Origin: Hymenoscyphus infarciens
Taxonomy: Eukaryota > Ascomycota > Leotiomycetes > Helotiales > Helotiaceae
Reading direction: 5' to 3'
Length of the DNA stretch: 64,000 bases
Assembly: GCA_001414345.1 (NCBI GenBank)
Contig: LLCB01000281.1
Span: forward strand, 1 to 64,000
Shown here: positions 12,877 through 23,737 of the stretch, one piece after another
Layout of the letters: every line of letters starts with the position of its first letter
Position numbering within the stretch: the first letter of the stretch is position 1
The notes under the pieces: generated by a model
What the model was told of the DNA's origin: nothing
The model's input: only the letters and a program-made list of their open reading frames with translations
Database searches by the model: none
Translations under genes and position numbers: made by a program

Positions 12877-13558
12877 GGGGTTTTCGTGGGGGGATTTGGT
12901 GGACGATACTTCCGCTATCCAACTCAATCTCTCGATTCATCTGGCGATTCTCGACCCGGAAATCTCCTACAATGTTCGTTCTACTTGGTCCGTCAGCCGT
13001 TTTGAGGTTACACATGTTCGCTCGTCAATGTTGCATGTCTTTGCTTTGGGGTGGGAATTGATCAATTTGGGGGTAGGTGTTTATTGTATGATGAAGGGCG
13101 GCTGGGGTAAAAACAGGAGTTTCTACATTTCGGCGTATGAGGATAGTAAAACGGGTTCTCTACATCTCGGAGTATGGAGATAATAAAAAGCAGTCTACTT
13201 GTATTTGGGGATTTGTACGCACGAGATGCTAGACGGCGATTCTCAGAGTCTAGAGTCCATAGAAGGAATGCTATGGTGGTTGTGAGAGGTTAGGAAGCCA
13301 TGGATGTTTACGGGGATGGAGAATCTGAAATAAATTGAGAATATTTCCAGCGGCCGAGTATCAAATTGATGGTTGTACTTGCCAAAGGTGAGTGGAAAGA
13401 TGAGAGGCAGCCTAAGTGACAAGCGATGTTGGTTGAGTTTGGAGAAGCCTCGGTTGAACCTCGGAGCCTCATCCAATCCTCAAGGCGGCCCCTCCCCTCC
13501 ACCAGACCAGACATCATCCAAGAGCAAGCTCTCTCCAAACCACAACACCAAACTCAAG
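12877..13558 (+). promoter_or_regulatory. Intergenic region upstream of ARPC3
   Basis: Normal-composition DNA between the stop of the Cys/His-rich gene and the ARPC3 start. An open frame runs to 13,183 in another phase (12,458-13,183), but it is mostly the shadow of the upstream gene. The stretch just before the ARPC3 start (about 13,480-13,558) is strongly C-rich and pyrimidine-biased, a common feature of fungal housekeeping promoters. I see no TATA box or other definite site. Confidence 0.4.
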
Positions 13559-14553
13559 ATGCCGGTACGCCCTTCTCTTCAATCCTCTCCCTCTCCAATC
13601 ATCGTCTCTCCACCATCCCAAACTAACACTCTCAGGCCTACAACTCAATCTTCAACGACGAAGCCGACTCCCCCCAACTAATCGGCAACTTCCCGCTCCT
13701 CCCTCTTCGAACCCGCGTCCGAGGCCCAGCCTACACCCTCCCTCTCGATGCCTCTCTCCCAGCTCACCTCAGTCCTGAACCTGATTCCGAAAGCTACGAC
13801 GCGTTAGATGAGGTACTCGGCTTGTTTCGCGCCAATACGTTCTTTCGGAACTTTGAGATCCAGGGTCCCGCGGATAGATTGTTGATATATGGGATTTTGT
13901 GGGTTAGTGAGTGTTTGGGGAAGATTCGGCCGAGTTACTCTCCCCGGTACGTTTGTGCTTTTTTATTACTTTGTTTGGGGGGCGTGGAAAGCGGGGTTGT
14001 GGTTGGTGCAAGTGTTGCAGGCTTTGGCATATGGTTTTGGTGTCGGGAATAAGGCGTGGAGAGTGTGTGGAAGAACCACAAGACTGTGGGGTTTCAAGGG
14101 AGAATTTTCTCGAAAATCAAAAGATTCAAATTCATAAGGCTATAGCTAACCATCACCCCCAAACAGAGAAGCCCAAAAAGAAGTCCAAAATATAGCCCTA
14201 GACAACAACTTCTCCATCCCAGGCGACCCAGGATTCCCTCTGAACCAAGTAAGTCTTCCTTCCCACTCCCTCCCTACCATCCTCCCATCCTCCCCATCTT
14301 CCCCATCTTCCTAACCCCAATTCACCCTCTCCTCTGCCTTCCGTGGCATCGAGCTAACGTTCTCAACCATTAGATGTTCCAACCCCCGGCCTCCCGTCAA
14401 GAAGCTGAAGTCCTGCGCCAATACCTTTCCCAAGTCCGACAAGAACTAGCTTCCCGCTTGTTGGCGAGGATATACGAAGATGGGAGTGAGAAGCCTAGTA
14501 AATGGTGGTTGAGCTTTACGAAGAGGAAGTTTATGGGGAAGAGCTTGTCTTGA
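13559..14553 (+). CDS. ARPC3: Arp2/3 complex subunit ARPC3 (p21-Arc / Arc18)
   Basis: Four exons: 13,559-13,564, 13,636-13,946, 14,167-14,248 and 14,374-14,553, giving 192 aa, close to the usual 175-190. The first exon holds only Met-Pro before a 71-bp intron (GTACGC...CTCAG, branch CTAAC); the other introns are GTACGT...ACAG and GTAAGT...TTAG. All phases join cleanly. Family hallmarks appear in order: MPAYNS at the N-terminus, LIGNFPLLPLRT, FRANTFFRNFEIQGPADRLL, YGILWVSECLGKI, FSIPGDPGFPLN, LRQYLSQVRQELASRL and the C-terminal KPSKWWLSFTKRKFMGKSL. The protein is a structural subunit of the seven-subunit Arp2/3 complex, which nucleates branched actin at endocytic sites. It has no catalytic residues. 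An acidic Ser/Glu-rich insert (about residues 43-58) is the main divergence. It is convergent with TRM6, whose stop lies 217 bp downstream. Confidence 0.95.
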
Positions 14554-14770
14554 TCTCGTCTCGAGTCGCATTCATTGCACGTCGTTTATTGGTGGGAGGA
14601 TGGGGATGAGAATTTTGGGGTGTGGGTGTGGGTGTGGGACTGATATTGGCTGAACAGACTGGTGGTTGTGGTGAAAAATCAAGGAATGCCTGCTCGGAGC
14701 TGATCAGCCAGTAAGCTGAGAAATGAGATTATGAATAAACCTGTTCCTCGATCCAGGTTCTCTGTTGCTG

Positions 14771-16621
14771 TCATGATAAACCCATGTCTACATCCCCATC
14801 CCCATTCTCCACCCTCTTCTCCGCCAAAGGTATTTCCCCACTTCCAACCGTTTCCCCAACCTCCAGCGATTCCCCATTCAGCGTAGCCTTAATTTCATCT
14901 TCCAGGCTCGGGGTCTTTTCAGCTCCAGCCAGATGAACCTTCTTCTCACTCCTCCCCTTCTCCCCCTCCTCAATCTTCCTCTTCTTCCCAAATTTCCCCC
15001 TCGCCTCTACCCGTCCTCTGGCCGGTATAACTCTAACACCCGTAAACAAATACCCCTCCGCACCCCCCTTGGCAGTCATAAGCGGATGCGTCCGTCCAGG
15101 TAGAACCTGCCAAGCTCTCACCCTAGCACTTTGCACCGTAGCATTCAACAATAACGTAGGATTCAAGGGGAAATCCTCATCCCCCTTCCAATTATCTCTC
15201 TCCTCATCCGTAAGTAAACTCGTAAAAGATTCCGGGGGCGAAGTAATGAAAGCTGTTCGTCGCGATGTAGAGTAGTTGTCACATAGGGCGACGAGGGGTT
15301 CGATCGTGGGGCTGTAGATTGATATATTTGCTCCTCCTCGTAAAAGGGGGATTGTGTGACGCAGGATGGAAGTGGGGTCCATTGAGGAGGCGACTACTAG
15401 ACCAGAGTAGCCTCCTGAGAGACAGAAGTCTACGATTGTTGTTGTGCGTTTCCAGCGGCGGAGTTTGCGGTAGTATGTTCCTCTTTTTCCAGGTTTTAGG
15501 GTGTTGAGGGTTTCCGGGGAGAGGGTTTCGATGGGGGTGCTGTATGCGGTGTCTTGAGAGGGGGAGATAAGCTGTAACCATGATACAGCTTGTAGGTGTG
15601 TGTTTAATGGATGATTTGGATATGGCGGGTTTGCGTGTGTGGGGTCGTAGTGGAAGTATTTGAGGAGACTGAGGTTGGGTTGGGCGTTATTGTGGATCAT
15701 GGTTAGGGTGTTTGATGTTGCTAGTGCTTGGTCGTCTCTGTGGTGGGATTTTTCTTCTGTTGGTGAGCATTCTGAGGGATATAGTATTCCCATTCTTTCC
15801 GCCATTGCGGCGACCAGTAATCCTCCTGTTTCATCGACTACTAGCCATTTTCCTCCCGAGATATCTGGTAACGATTCAGAGAAATGAACGTTCGCCCAAC
15901 TTCCTGTTAATGCCAACATCTCGCATCGCATTTCGAGGATTTTCCCGGCATCGCGTTCATTGATATACCAATCCGTCAACAGTGAAACATCGAGTGGTAA
16001 TATCGTAAACCTCCGCAGATATTTTTTGGTCTTCAATAACTTGTATTTCGCCAGCGAGAAAGAAGTCTTCTCATCAATTGCCGTATGAGAAAGCATAAGC
16101 TTCGCAATCAAATCATGTCCCGCGCCCGTTCCCTCTCGTTTCAGCACTTCAATCTCAGCCATCGAAAGAGTTTGCCGTGCAGAATCGTCAATCGTTTCGC
16201 GATTCGAGCGCATAATGACTTCCCCATCCTCACCCACTAACTCATACTCCACCCCATCTCCCCCGATTACTACTTTGTCATCTGCACTCTTTGGATTGGC
16301 TGCTTCTTCTTCCTCGGCGATGGTGTCGGCGTGGAGTTCGGAGGCGGGTACTATGCGTAGACCCAAGGCCTTTTGACCGGCTTTGGCGTCGAGGAGTTCG
16401 TAGGTTAGATTGTAGGGTCGTCCGAGGAGATCATTACTTGAGAATGAGCCGTATTTTCCTAGGGATATTACGCTAGGTGATTGTTAAAATTGAGTCTGAT
16501 AGGCGGGGAACAGGCAGACTTTTGCTCACGTATTTGGGGTGATTTGGACAACTTTGAGGGTTTCTGAGGGGAGGCGGAAGGCTACCCAAGAATTGGGTTG
16601 GACTAAGGAATGGAGGTCCAT
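14771..16621 (-). CDS. TRM6: tRNA (adenine-58-N1)-methyltransferase non-catalytic subunit TRM6/GCD10
   Basis: Two exons on the minus strand: 16,621-16,530 and 16,472-14,771. A 57-bp intron (GTGAGC...CCTAG) interrupts a Thr codon, and the predicted protein is 597 aa. The first exon gives MDLHSLVQPNSWVAFRLPSE; across the splice the text continues as TVISLGKYGSFSSNDLLGRP, a strong TRM6 hallmark. Others are the FSLAKYKLLKTKKYLRRFTI segment (about residue 170) and GGYSGLVVASSMDP with LLRGGANISIYSPTIEPL (about 385-430), the degenerate Rossmann fold that no longer binds S-adenosylmethionine. TRM6 pairs with catalytic TRM61 in the nucleus to make m1A58 in tRNAs, including initiator tRNA. The C-terminus beyond about 500 is a Lys/Glu-rich, probably disordered extension longer than in yeast (478 aa). 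Without the upstream exon the long frame has no ATG start, which supports the splice. Confidence 0.95.
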
Positions 16622-16973
16622 TCTTTATTGTAGCAGAGGAGATATTTTGGTGTTGTCAAGATAAGGTGTGCATGTTGGATGGAGGGAGGCGGTAGGTGGG
16701 AGTACAGCCTTGCGTGGAAAAGGAAGTACTTTTTTCTGTTCCCCGCCAAAGATGCTTCAGCCTCTTGCCAAGTGCGCAATTGGCCACCGTATATCTATTT
16801 GGTTACCTATTCAAAACTAGGGATATTAACAACCTTTACGAAAAGCCAAGGTATAATACGAATAAAGTATAAAGTACAAATAAAGCTAAAGGAGCTATAT
16901 GCTTTATTATATTACTAAGAGTTTTATAAGATAATAGGAAGCCTCTATTTCCTATTATATACTAGTACTTACT
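16622..16973 (-). promoter_or_regulatory. TRM6 upstream region ending at the RIP-mutated block
   Basis: About 230 bp of normal-composition DNA precede the TRM6 start before the sequence turns AT-rich and CpA-poor near 16,850. A solo LTR begins at 16,974, only about 350 bp from the start codon, so promoter and 5' UTR must fit in this short gap. No specific motif is identifiable. Confidence 0.4.
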
Positions 16974-17879
16974 TATAATAGTATACTATTCTTAGTATTT
17001 TAGCTTTCCTCGCCTCAGTTAGCCTAGTACTTAGAATAGAATAGGCTACTTACCTAGGTAAGGATAGGAGAGGCTAGGCTAGATTAGGATTAAGACTAGG
17101 CTAAGTTTAGTAGGCTAGGTACTCTAACTAGAATAGAAGTAGCTAAGAAAGTTCTAAAAATAGAATAAGAGTAGCTAAGTAGATAAAAAAAGGAGACTAG
17201 GCTAGAGTAGGATTAGGAAAGTAACCTCTAGTTAAGACCTAGACTCTCTTTTCTACCTACTTTCTAGATATTAAGTAAAATTAGTAACCTAGACTCTCTT
17301 TTCTACTTATCTTCTAGGCTTTAAGTAAAAGTAACTAGTCTAACTCTTTCTATCTTAGCCTCTTAATTTAGTAAGAAAAGATAAGTAAGTACTATAGAAT
17401 AGAAGTAGCTAGGAATACTAGAAAAAAGAAGACGAGATAGCTTTAAAATAGAGGTAGAAGAGAGAAGAAGTATTAAAGTAGAATAGAATAATAGATTAGA
17501 CGAGAAAACCTAAAATACTAACTACTCTGAATTACTAGTATTCGTAGAACTACTAATACTTCTAATACTTTAGAGCTAAGATTATAATTAATCTAATACT
17601 TATATAATAGAAGATACTAAAGAGATTAAGGTTTAGATATTATATATTTAGCTTTAAAGCCTTTTATTTAGTATTAGCTATATTAGATAAGACTCGGTTA
17701 TTATTATTATTAGAACTTAGTAGTTTCTAACCTCTTATATATAGATATTTATACTTAGTATAAAAGAAGAATAGTTTTTTCTTTTCTTCTATATTAGAGT
17801 CTAGTATTTACGTATATTATTCTATTAAACGTACTCTTATATACCTCTTCTATAGTAGTATATATTTTATACTATTATA
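16974..17879 (+). mobile_element. Solo LTR of family A, TSD TTACT, split by a hAT-like MITE
   Basis: The sequence starts TATAATAG and ends CTATTATA, the family A LTR ends, and TTACT lies directly on both sides (16,969-16,973 and 17,880-17,884). Removing the 528-bp MITE (16,993-17,520) and one 8-bp duplication leaves about 370 bp that aligns along its length with the LTRs at 25,685-26,080 and, reverse-complemented, 57,862-58,338 and 62,429-62,905. No internal sequence follows, so it is a solo LTR left by recombination between two LTRs. Confidence 0.85.
16993..17520 (+). mobile_element. hAT-like MITE, copy 1, nested in the solo LTR
   Basis: It begins TAGTATTTTAGCTTTCCTCG and ends in the inverted equivalent (CGAGAAAACCTAAAATACTA). 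An 8-bp target duplication flanks it: ACTATTCT (16,985-16,992) and ACTACTCT (17,521-17,528), differing by one transition. Eight-base duplications and CAGTG-like ends are typical of hAT transposons. At 528 bp with no frame it is non-autonomous. The body is a near-mirror of copy 2 at 21,152-21,688. Both are rich in CTAGCCTAG-like repeats, with internal near-duplicate segments (around 17,221-17,340). Confidence 0.8.
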
Positions 17880-17884
17880 TTACT

Positions 17885-18139
17885 CTACTTACTTAAGAAA
17901 AATTATACTTTAAGACTTCTTCTCTAAAATAACATTTTTCTATAATACTATAAATATTATAGATAGCTTCTATAATATTAAACTAAAGAGCTTATAATCT
18001 TAATCTTAAAGTAAAAGCTTAATTTATTAAGATAAAGATTATTAGAGATATTAATAAAGTAATAAAGTAATAAAGTAATAAAGTAAAATATCTAAATTAG
18101 TTTATAATAAAGTCTTCTAAATAAACTCTACTTTACTTA
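17885..18139. other. Short AT-rich RIP-mutated spacer
   Basis: Non-coding AT-rich sequence between the solo LTR and the next TIR element. It holds a short AATAAAGT microsatellite-like run near 18,052-18,085 and nothing else recognisable. Confidence 0.4.
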
Positions 18140-19227
18140 GTATAGAGAATAGTATAGTTTTCGTAGTTTTCGTCTAGTTTTAAATATACTAAACTATACT
18201 ACGGTTTTAGTACTATTAGTAGAACTAAGTAATAAATTAATAAAACTAACTATATAAACTATCGTAGTTTTAAAAACTATAGTAAAAAGTACTATAAAAG
18301 TAGCTTTTTAGTACTAGTAGTAGCCTAGACCTTAGCTTAGGTAGATATAAAAGATATAAGAGATTAGTATATCTTTAGTATAGATTAAGAAACTCTTACT
18401 AGCCTCTTAGAGAGTATTTAGGCTTCTTTTAGTAGTATATTAATTTTATTATTAGAATAATAGTACTATTAATAAATCTAAAGTTATTATAATATAAGTA
18501 GTAAGAGCCTAGCTAAGAGCCTATTTAGCTTATATAGAATATTTAAATATATATAAAGATATTTAACGAGATATCTTAAATAATAACCTTATATAAGTTA
18601 GTATATATTATTAATTATCTCTTAATAGATTAAGTAATTATTTAGCTTATAATATATATTTTTATAAAAATTCTTAGTAAGTAATATAGATAGATATCTT
18701 AGTAGTAAGAAAATAAATCTATATAAAGTTTTAAAGATTTATATCTCTAGAGATCTAAACCTTTTTTTAGTAATATATTCTATTTATATATATACTAAGA
18801 TATATAAGTTTAAATAAGAGATTTATCTTACTTTTAAATATATATACTAAATACTAGTATATATATAGAATAATATATATATATATATATTATCTTCTAC
18901 TTCTTTAGTAGTATATATCTTAGATATATATAAGCTAAATAAGCTCTAATAGAAAGGCTAGAAAATAGAATCTTACCTAGAAGAGCTTAGTTTATCTCTT
19001 TTCTAGGCGTATAGTCTTACTAAAACTATAAAAATCTAATATATTATATTTTATTAAATAATATTTAAAAGCTACTTAGTTTATAAAACTACGTAGTTTT
19101 GCTATATAGAACTATACTAACTATAGTTTTAGATAAGTAATTTAAAACTAAGTAAAATTTCCTAAAAATTAACTATATAGCAAGTTAGTATAGTTAGTTC
19201 TTTAAAAACTATACGTATTCTCTATAC
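18140..19227. mobile_element. TIR element of about 1.09 kb, TA-flanked, RIP-mutated
   Basis: The left end reads GTATAGAGAATAGTATAGTT; the right end is its inverted equivalent, differing by a small CG indel, and ends CTCTATAC. TA lies on both sides (18,138-18,139 and 19,228-19,229). Subterminal segments such as ACTATACTA and AAAACTATAGT recur in both orientations within 150 bp of each end, as is common in MITEs and Tc1/mariner-type elements. The interior (about 18,330-19,050) has no recognisable frame. Confidence 0.55.
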
Positions 19228-19229
19228 TA

Positions 19230-20296
19230 GCTTTACTAGGTCCTACTATAGACTATTACGCCTAGAACGAAGTAGAGCTATATAAGTAGCGAATCTAATT
19301 AGAATAAAGTAGTATAGAAGATTTACTCTTAGATTATAATATATATAATAAAGACGAAGTTAATAGAAGTAGTAGAAATAGCTTTAATTATTAATTATTA
19401 CTTTTTATACTAAAAGGCTATATTTCAGTACTATATTTATATACTTTTATACCTTAGTCTTAGCTATCTGACTTTTAGCTTATATAGTACTTAACTTAGC
19501 TAAGACAGTTGTCTATTCTATAAGAGGTAGAATATCGAATCTCAGCTCTACTATATAAGGTCTTAGAGGTTCTAGTCGTCTGTCGAGAATACTGTCTTCT
19601 GAAATTTTGCTTACTAATCTAGTTAATCTTATAATTAGATCTATATAACGAATAAAAGCTAGGAATATATTTAGAATATTCACGATTTTCTATAGATAAA
19701 ATACTCTTCGAATTATTTAAGAATAAGAAGCGTTTAGAGTATAAATAGCAGTCGTTTATTTATAAATATTTAGTATTCTCTACTCTTTTAGTATAGTTTT
19801 CTACTTATCTAAATATATATGAAAATCTCTTAAAATTATTCGCTTTAGTCCTCGATTAGGCTACGCCGAGGCGTTTCTAGGCTAAAAATTAGATAAATTA
19901 TTAAATAAGATAAAAAGAGTAGAGCTTTTCAACTATCGAAACCTTAGTTTAAAAGTTATATATATAATATTTTAGAAAGTAAGATATTATATAATACTCT
20001 TTAATATAACACTCTCTACTATTTCATATAATATAAGTAATAAAGAGTAGAGACGATAGTAATCTATTAATAATAATTAAAAGTAAGTGAAATTATAGTT
20101 TAGTTGTATTTAAATATATATATAAAAAGGGAGTAAAATTCAACTTATACGAACTCTCTATACTAAGACCTAGAGGGCGGATATTAAGCTTAATAAATAG
20201 AAACTATTCGTAATATATTCATTTAAGCTCTTATCGCTCGAATAATTGCTCGAATACTATATATTTATTTAATATTTATAATGAATAATTAATATT
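19230..20296. other. AT-rich RIP-mutated DNA, no gene recognised
   Basis: Mostly CpA/TpG-poor, with a few less mutated patches near 19,440-19,640 and 19,850-19,880 (a CG-rich short palindrome-like stretch). No terminal repeats, LTR or coding motif could be assigned. It ends abruptly at 20,296, where normal-composition coding DNA begins. Confidence 0.4.
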
Positions 20297-20890
20297 TTAT
20301 TCATCTATTCGTTGTGCAGACCTACTTGCAATACCATCGGGAATATTCAAGGACATCACCATTGCTTCTCCATTGGTGATCGTCACTTTGAGACCTCGGG
20401 GAGCAAAGAAATTTTCATTTACTGCCTTCATGAACGTGTACGTGCGGCTTTTGCTGATCGCAACAGTTCCCAGACCTGCAGCAGCCTGAACACCAACTCC
20501 TACCAACTGGAAGATAGGAGTTGGGACCATTCCCACTGCTCCGCCAATCAACCCGACAACTTTCAATGGAGGACTAGCTCCTGGGACAATGTTCAGGTTG
20601 TCGATGAACTCTACGAATTCATTCGGGTTGATTTGGTAAGCGGCAAGTGCTGGAGCCCAACATCGATCGAATGGTTGGCCCCTTCCTCGTAGGAGAGAAG
20701 CTGATGTGAATTGTGGGATTGCTACTGGTTTAAAAGGTGCTTGAAATTGTGGTGTTGGTGTATAGAGTGGTGGCGAAGTCACAAACAAGAGACGGCACGA
20801 GCAGACTTTATTCGAGAAGAGAGATGTGCTTTTATTGGAGCTGCAAATCACAATTCTTCCTAATCTGAACAAGTCATTTCTACGCGACAC
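20297..20890 (-). pseudogene. Fragment of a fungal conserved-hypothetical gene, truncated at both ends
   Basis: An open frame of 197 codons in normal-composition DNA. Its middle reads LLRGRGQPFDRCWAPALAAY...FVEFIDNLNIVPGASPPLKVVGLIGGAVGMVPTPI...FFAPRGLKV, which I recognise as the core of a widespread fungal family of unknown function. In the relatives I remember, a long Lys/Glu-rich C-terminal part follows. Here the frame stops about 20 residues after the core, exactly where the AT-rich, RIP-mutated block starts, so the 3' part is probably lost. At the 5' end the frame opens with GTG, not ATG, and no good upstream exon was found before the MITE at 21,152. The frame itself is uninterrupted and unmutated, so truncation looks recent or the copy was single at the time of mutation. 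It could instead be a short real gene with an unseen first exon. Confidence 0.6.
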
Positions 20891-21143
20891 AATGAGGGTA
20901 CATTATCTCGGATGACTCTCTGTCCCGAATTGAATTACACCGCAGATGCGAAAAATGAAATCCAGATATCCTTTACCCTCACAAAATTCTTCGCAAACGA
21001 CTCGAAATCAGCGGAATGGCTAGTCTAGGGCTATAACTCTCCCACCCACTCCCACAACACTTACGCTCTCCTTGCTCTCTCGGCCCTTTATTTTGGGTAT
21101 TCTCAATTCAAGCTTATACACATTACTCCCGTACTCTTTTTAG
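20891..21143 (-). other. Normal-composition DNA upstream of the gene fragment
   Basis: About 250 bp not affected by RIP, between the fragment and the MITE. On the minus strand it offers donor-like GTAAGT and GTAAAG sites but no ATG-initiated frame that joins the fragment cleanly. It may be remnant 5' exon or UTR. Confidence 0.35.
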
Positions 21144-21151
21144 GTTATAAC

Positions 21152-21688
21152 CAGTGTTTTAGGTTTCCCCGCCTAATCTATTATCCTATCTTGCCTCGAC
21201 GCTTCTTCTCTCTCCTACCTCTATTTTAAGGCTATTCCGCCTTCTCCTATCCTTAAATTCTAGCTTTCCTAGCTACTCCTATTCTATAGTACTTACTTAT
21301 CTTTCCTTACTAAATAGAGAGGCTAGGATAGGAAGAGTTAGACTAGTTAATTTTACTTAAAGCCTAGAAGGTGGGTAGAAAAGAGAGTCTAGGTCTCTAA
21401 TCTTACTTAATATTTAGAAAGTAGATAAAAAAGAGAGTCTAGGTCTTAATTAGAGGTTATCTTCCTAATCCTACTCTAGCCTAGCCTTCTTTGTTTATCT
21501 ACCTAGCTACTTCTATTCTATTTTTAGAACTTTCCTAGCTACTCTTATCTTAGTTAGAGTACCTAGCCTACTAAACTTAGCCTAGTCTTAATTCTAATCT
21601 AGCCTAGCCTCTTCTATTCTTACCTAGGTAAGTAGCCTATTCTATTCTAAGTACTAGGCTAACTAAGACGGGGAAAGCTAAAACACTA
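21152..21688 (-). mobile_element. hAT-like MITE, copy 2 (inverse to copy 1)
   Basis: 537 bp, beginning CAGTGTTTTAGGTTTCCCCG and ending in the inverted equivalent CGGGGAAAGCTAAAACACTA. The 8-bp duplication is GTTATAAC (21,144-21,151) and GTTATAAT (21,689-21,696), one transition apart. It is less mutated than copy 1, especially at its ends (the CCCCG is intact), and is oriented opposite to it. Internal repeats of a segment like AAAGAGAGTCTAGGTCT (near 21,380 and 21,430) match those in copy 1. There is no coding capacity. Confidence 0.85.
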
Positions 21689-21696
21689 GTTATAAT

Positions 21697-22760
21697 AAGC
21701 CCTCGAGACACTAGAAGCTAGCTTACTCTCTGTTTTGCTAGCTAGTATTATAGCTCTTTGTTACGAGATAGTAGTCTCTCTGTCTTATGAAACTACACTT
21801 CTCTACGCTTCTAGAATTGGAAAACTTATTAAACTTCGTAGTCTATAGAGATATATAGAGGTGCTTGAATTTAGAGTTTTTGAGATAATAAGAATGTTTA
21901 TTTGTATCAAAGCGATCGTAGACTAAAAACGCTATTTCTTAGAGAGAGAAGAATAGAAGACAATGCCTTAGAGTAATAACCCTCTAGCGAAGACTTTAGA
22001 GATAAGAGTTATTAATTTTCTTGCTTATATAGGTGGTTTGTTATAAGATCTCGATAGTTTACTTCTCTATTAACATTCGTCCGAGACTAAGAAGTACTCG
22101 CGTGGATTTTAGGATCTTGAAAGTAAAATTAGAGAGTTTATAGAAAGGTTAGCGGATTAGAAACACTCCTAGGATAACACTTACCTAGACATATTCTATG
22201 AAAAGCCACCCGTCTTTCCAAATTCATTATTTAACAAAGCGATATATTATAAAGACCTCGAGGTTGCTAATAGAATCATAATATACTACGCACTTTTTAT
22301 ACGGATTTTTGAACTCCTCGCCTTTCTCGCTCTACTACTATCTATTACTATCTCCGCTATCTCTAATATAGTAATTACTAGAAACTTTAGAGTTAGTAAG
22401 AAGAATGAAGTAGTATAGAATATAACGAGAATAATATATAAAAGTATTAAGTATTACCTCTCGCCTCTATATAAGACAGCGAGTAGGTTCTTTCTTTCTT
22501 TTCTAGTTAGAATAGCGTAGTAGGTTTTACCGCAGAGTAAGGTAGAGAGGAAATAGTTAGAGAGCGTTATAAGAAGTTTAAGTATAGAAGAGGGATTCAG
22601 ATTTGTAGATAGGGTTTTAGTATAGATGTAAGTACGATAGAGAGATATAGCTTCTATATAGCGGGGAGCTATACGAGTTATTAGCTATAAAAATTATAGA
22701 GGTATAGAATATCGATAATAAAACTAGAGTTATTAGAGCTTTTTTTAATAGAGTATAATA
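21697..22760. other. Partly RIP-mutated DNA without recognisable gene
   Basis: Composition is intermediate: TG and CA still occur (for example around 21,720-22,260), so mutation is weaker than in flanking blocks. No open frame over 60 codons and no terminal repeats were found. It could be a diverged, formerly genic or intergenic segment caught between transposons. Confidence 0.4.
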
Positions 22761-23537
22761 AAGTGTACTAGTATAGTCGATAGTATTTAGAATATTATAC
22801 TACTACGATATATTATTAGAAACCTACTTTAATACGTACTATTTATACTATTTAAATACTACGATATCTAATAATATTATCCTTTATATTATTAGTATTT
22901 TAATCGATATTATAATAATATCGTAGTATTACTAAGCTATAATATTTAAGCTTTTTACCTTAGATTTTACTCTACTTCTTTTTAGTCTTTTATTTTAGCT
23001 TTATATAATATAACGTATAATATAAAAAATATATAGCTAAATAGCTAGAATTATAGATCTATTTAAATAGAGTATTTTAAAAAAAGAATTATATAAATAG
23101 CTCTTAAATTAATCTAAATATTATAACGTTAAAAAGGTAGCCTATACGAGATAAAAACATGTCTAGAAATCTCTTAATACTAAGTACTAATTCAATAATA
23201 ATATTAGATTACTAGCTAGAATATAATAAACTAGTATATTGAATTCTACTAAGTTTTACTCTTTAATTATAAGTAAATATTAACTAAATCGATAAATAAA
23301 AATAATTTTAGTCTAATAAGTAAGTAATAAAAGAGTATATAGAAAAAGTATAAATAGCCTCATTTTGTGAAAAAGTGGGTTTTAGTGCTTACAAGTTATT
23401 AAAAGATATACTATATGATATCACGATATTATAATCGTATTATAGCGTATTTAGATACGTACTACTAGGATATCATAATAATATATTAATCTAAAATACT
23501 ATAGTATTTTATTACGATAATACTATCGACTACACTA
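22761..23537. mobile_element. TIR element of about 0.78 kb, probably hAT-like MITE family 2
   Basis: The left end (AGTGTACTAGTATAGTCGAT, from 22,762) and the inverted right end (AGTGTAGTCGATAGTATT, to 23,537) match except for an 8-base insertion in the left copy. Subterminal motifs such as TACTACGATAT and ATATCGTAGTATT recur in both orientations. The right end resembles another copy that starts at about 24,902. No clean target duplication was found. Part of the interior (23,338-23,400) is only lightly mutated. Confidence 0.5.
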
Positions 23538-23737
23538 AAGTATACTGAAAAGTAGAAATTATAATAGAGACAACGTGTTAAACGAAATAGCGAAAAGTTG
23601 TATAAGGAAGCTAGATCAATTCTTCCGCAAGCATTAGACCAGGGTTTTATACAGGTCTGAACTGTCATAATATACTTGAGGAGAACACCCGGGGACACTT
23701 CACAAATCGAAAAAGCTGTGTCGACGTAACTGGAGAT

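Noticed and set aside
12306..12927. Long minus-strand frames opposite the Cys/His-rich gene
   Set aside because: Low-complexity Leu/Ser-rich shadows of the Lys/Asp-rich coding strand. The + strand frame has a clean splice and a conserved-looking start.
15069..15963. Plus-strand frames opposite TRM6
   Set aside because: Antisense shadows of a gene identified by clear family motifs.
22761..23537. 8-bp target duplication for the second hAT-like TIR family
   Set aside because: Flanking octamers (GTATAATA and AAGTATAC) match only when shifted, so no duplication is claimed.
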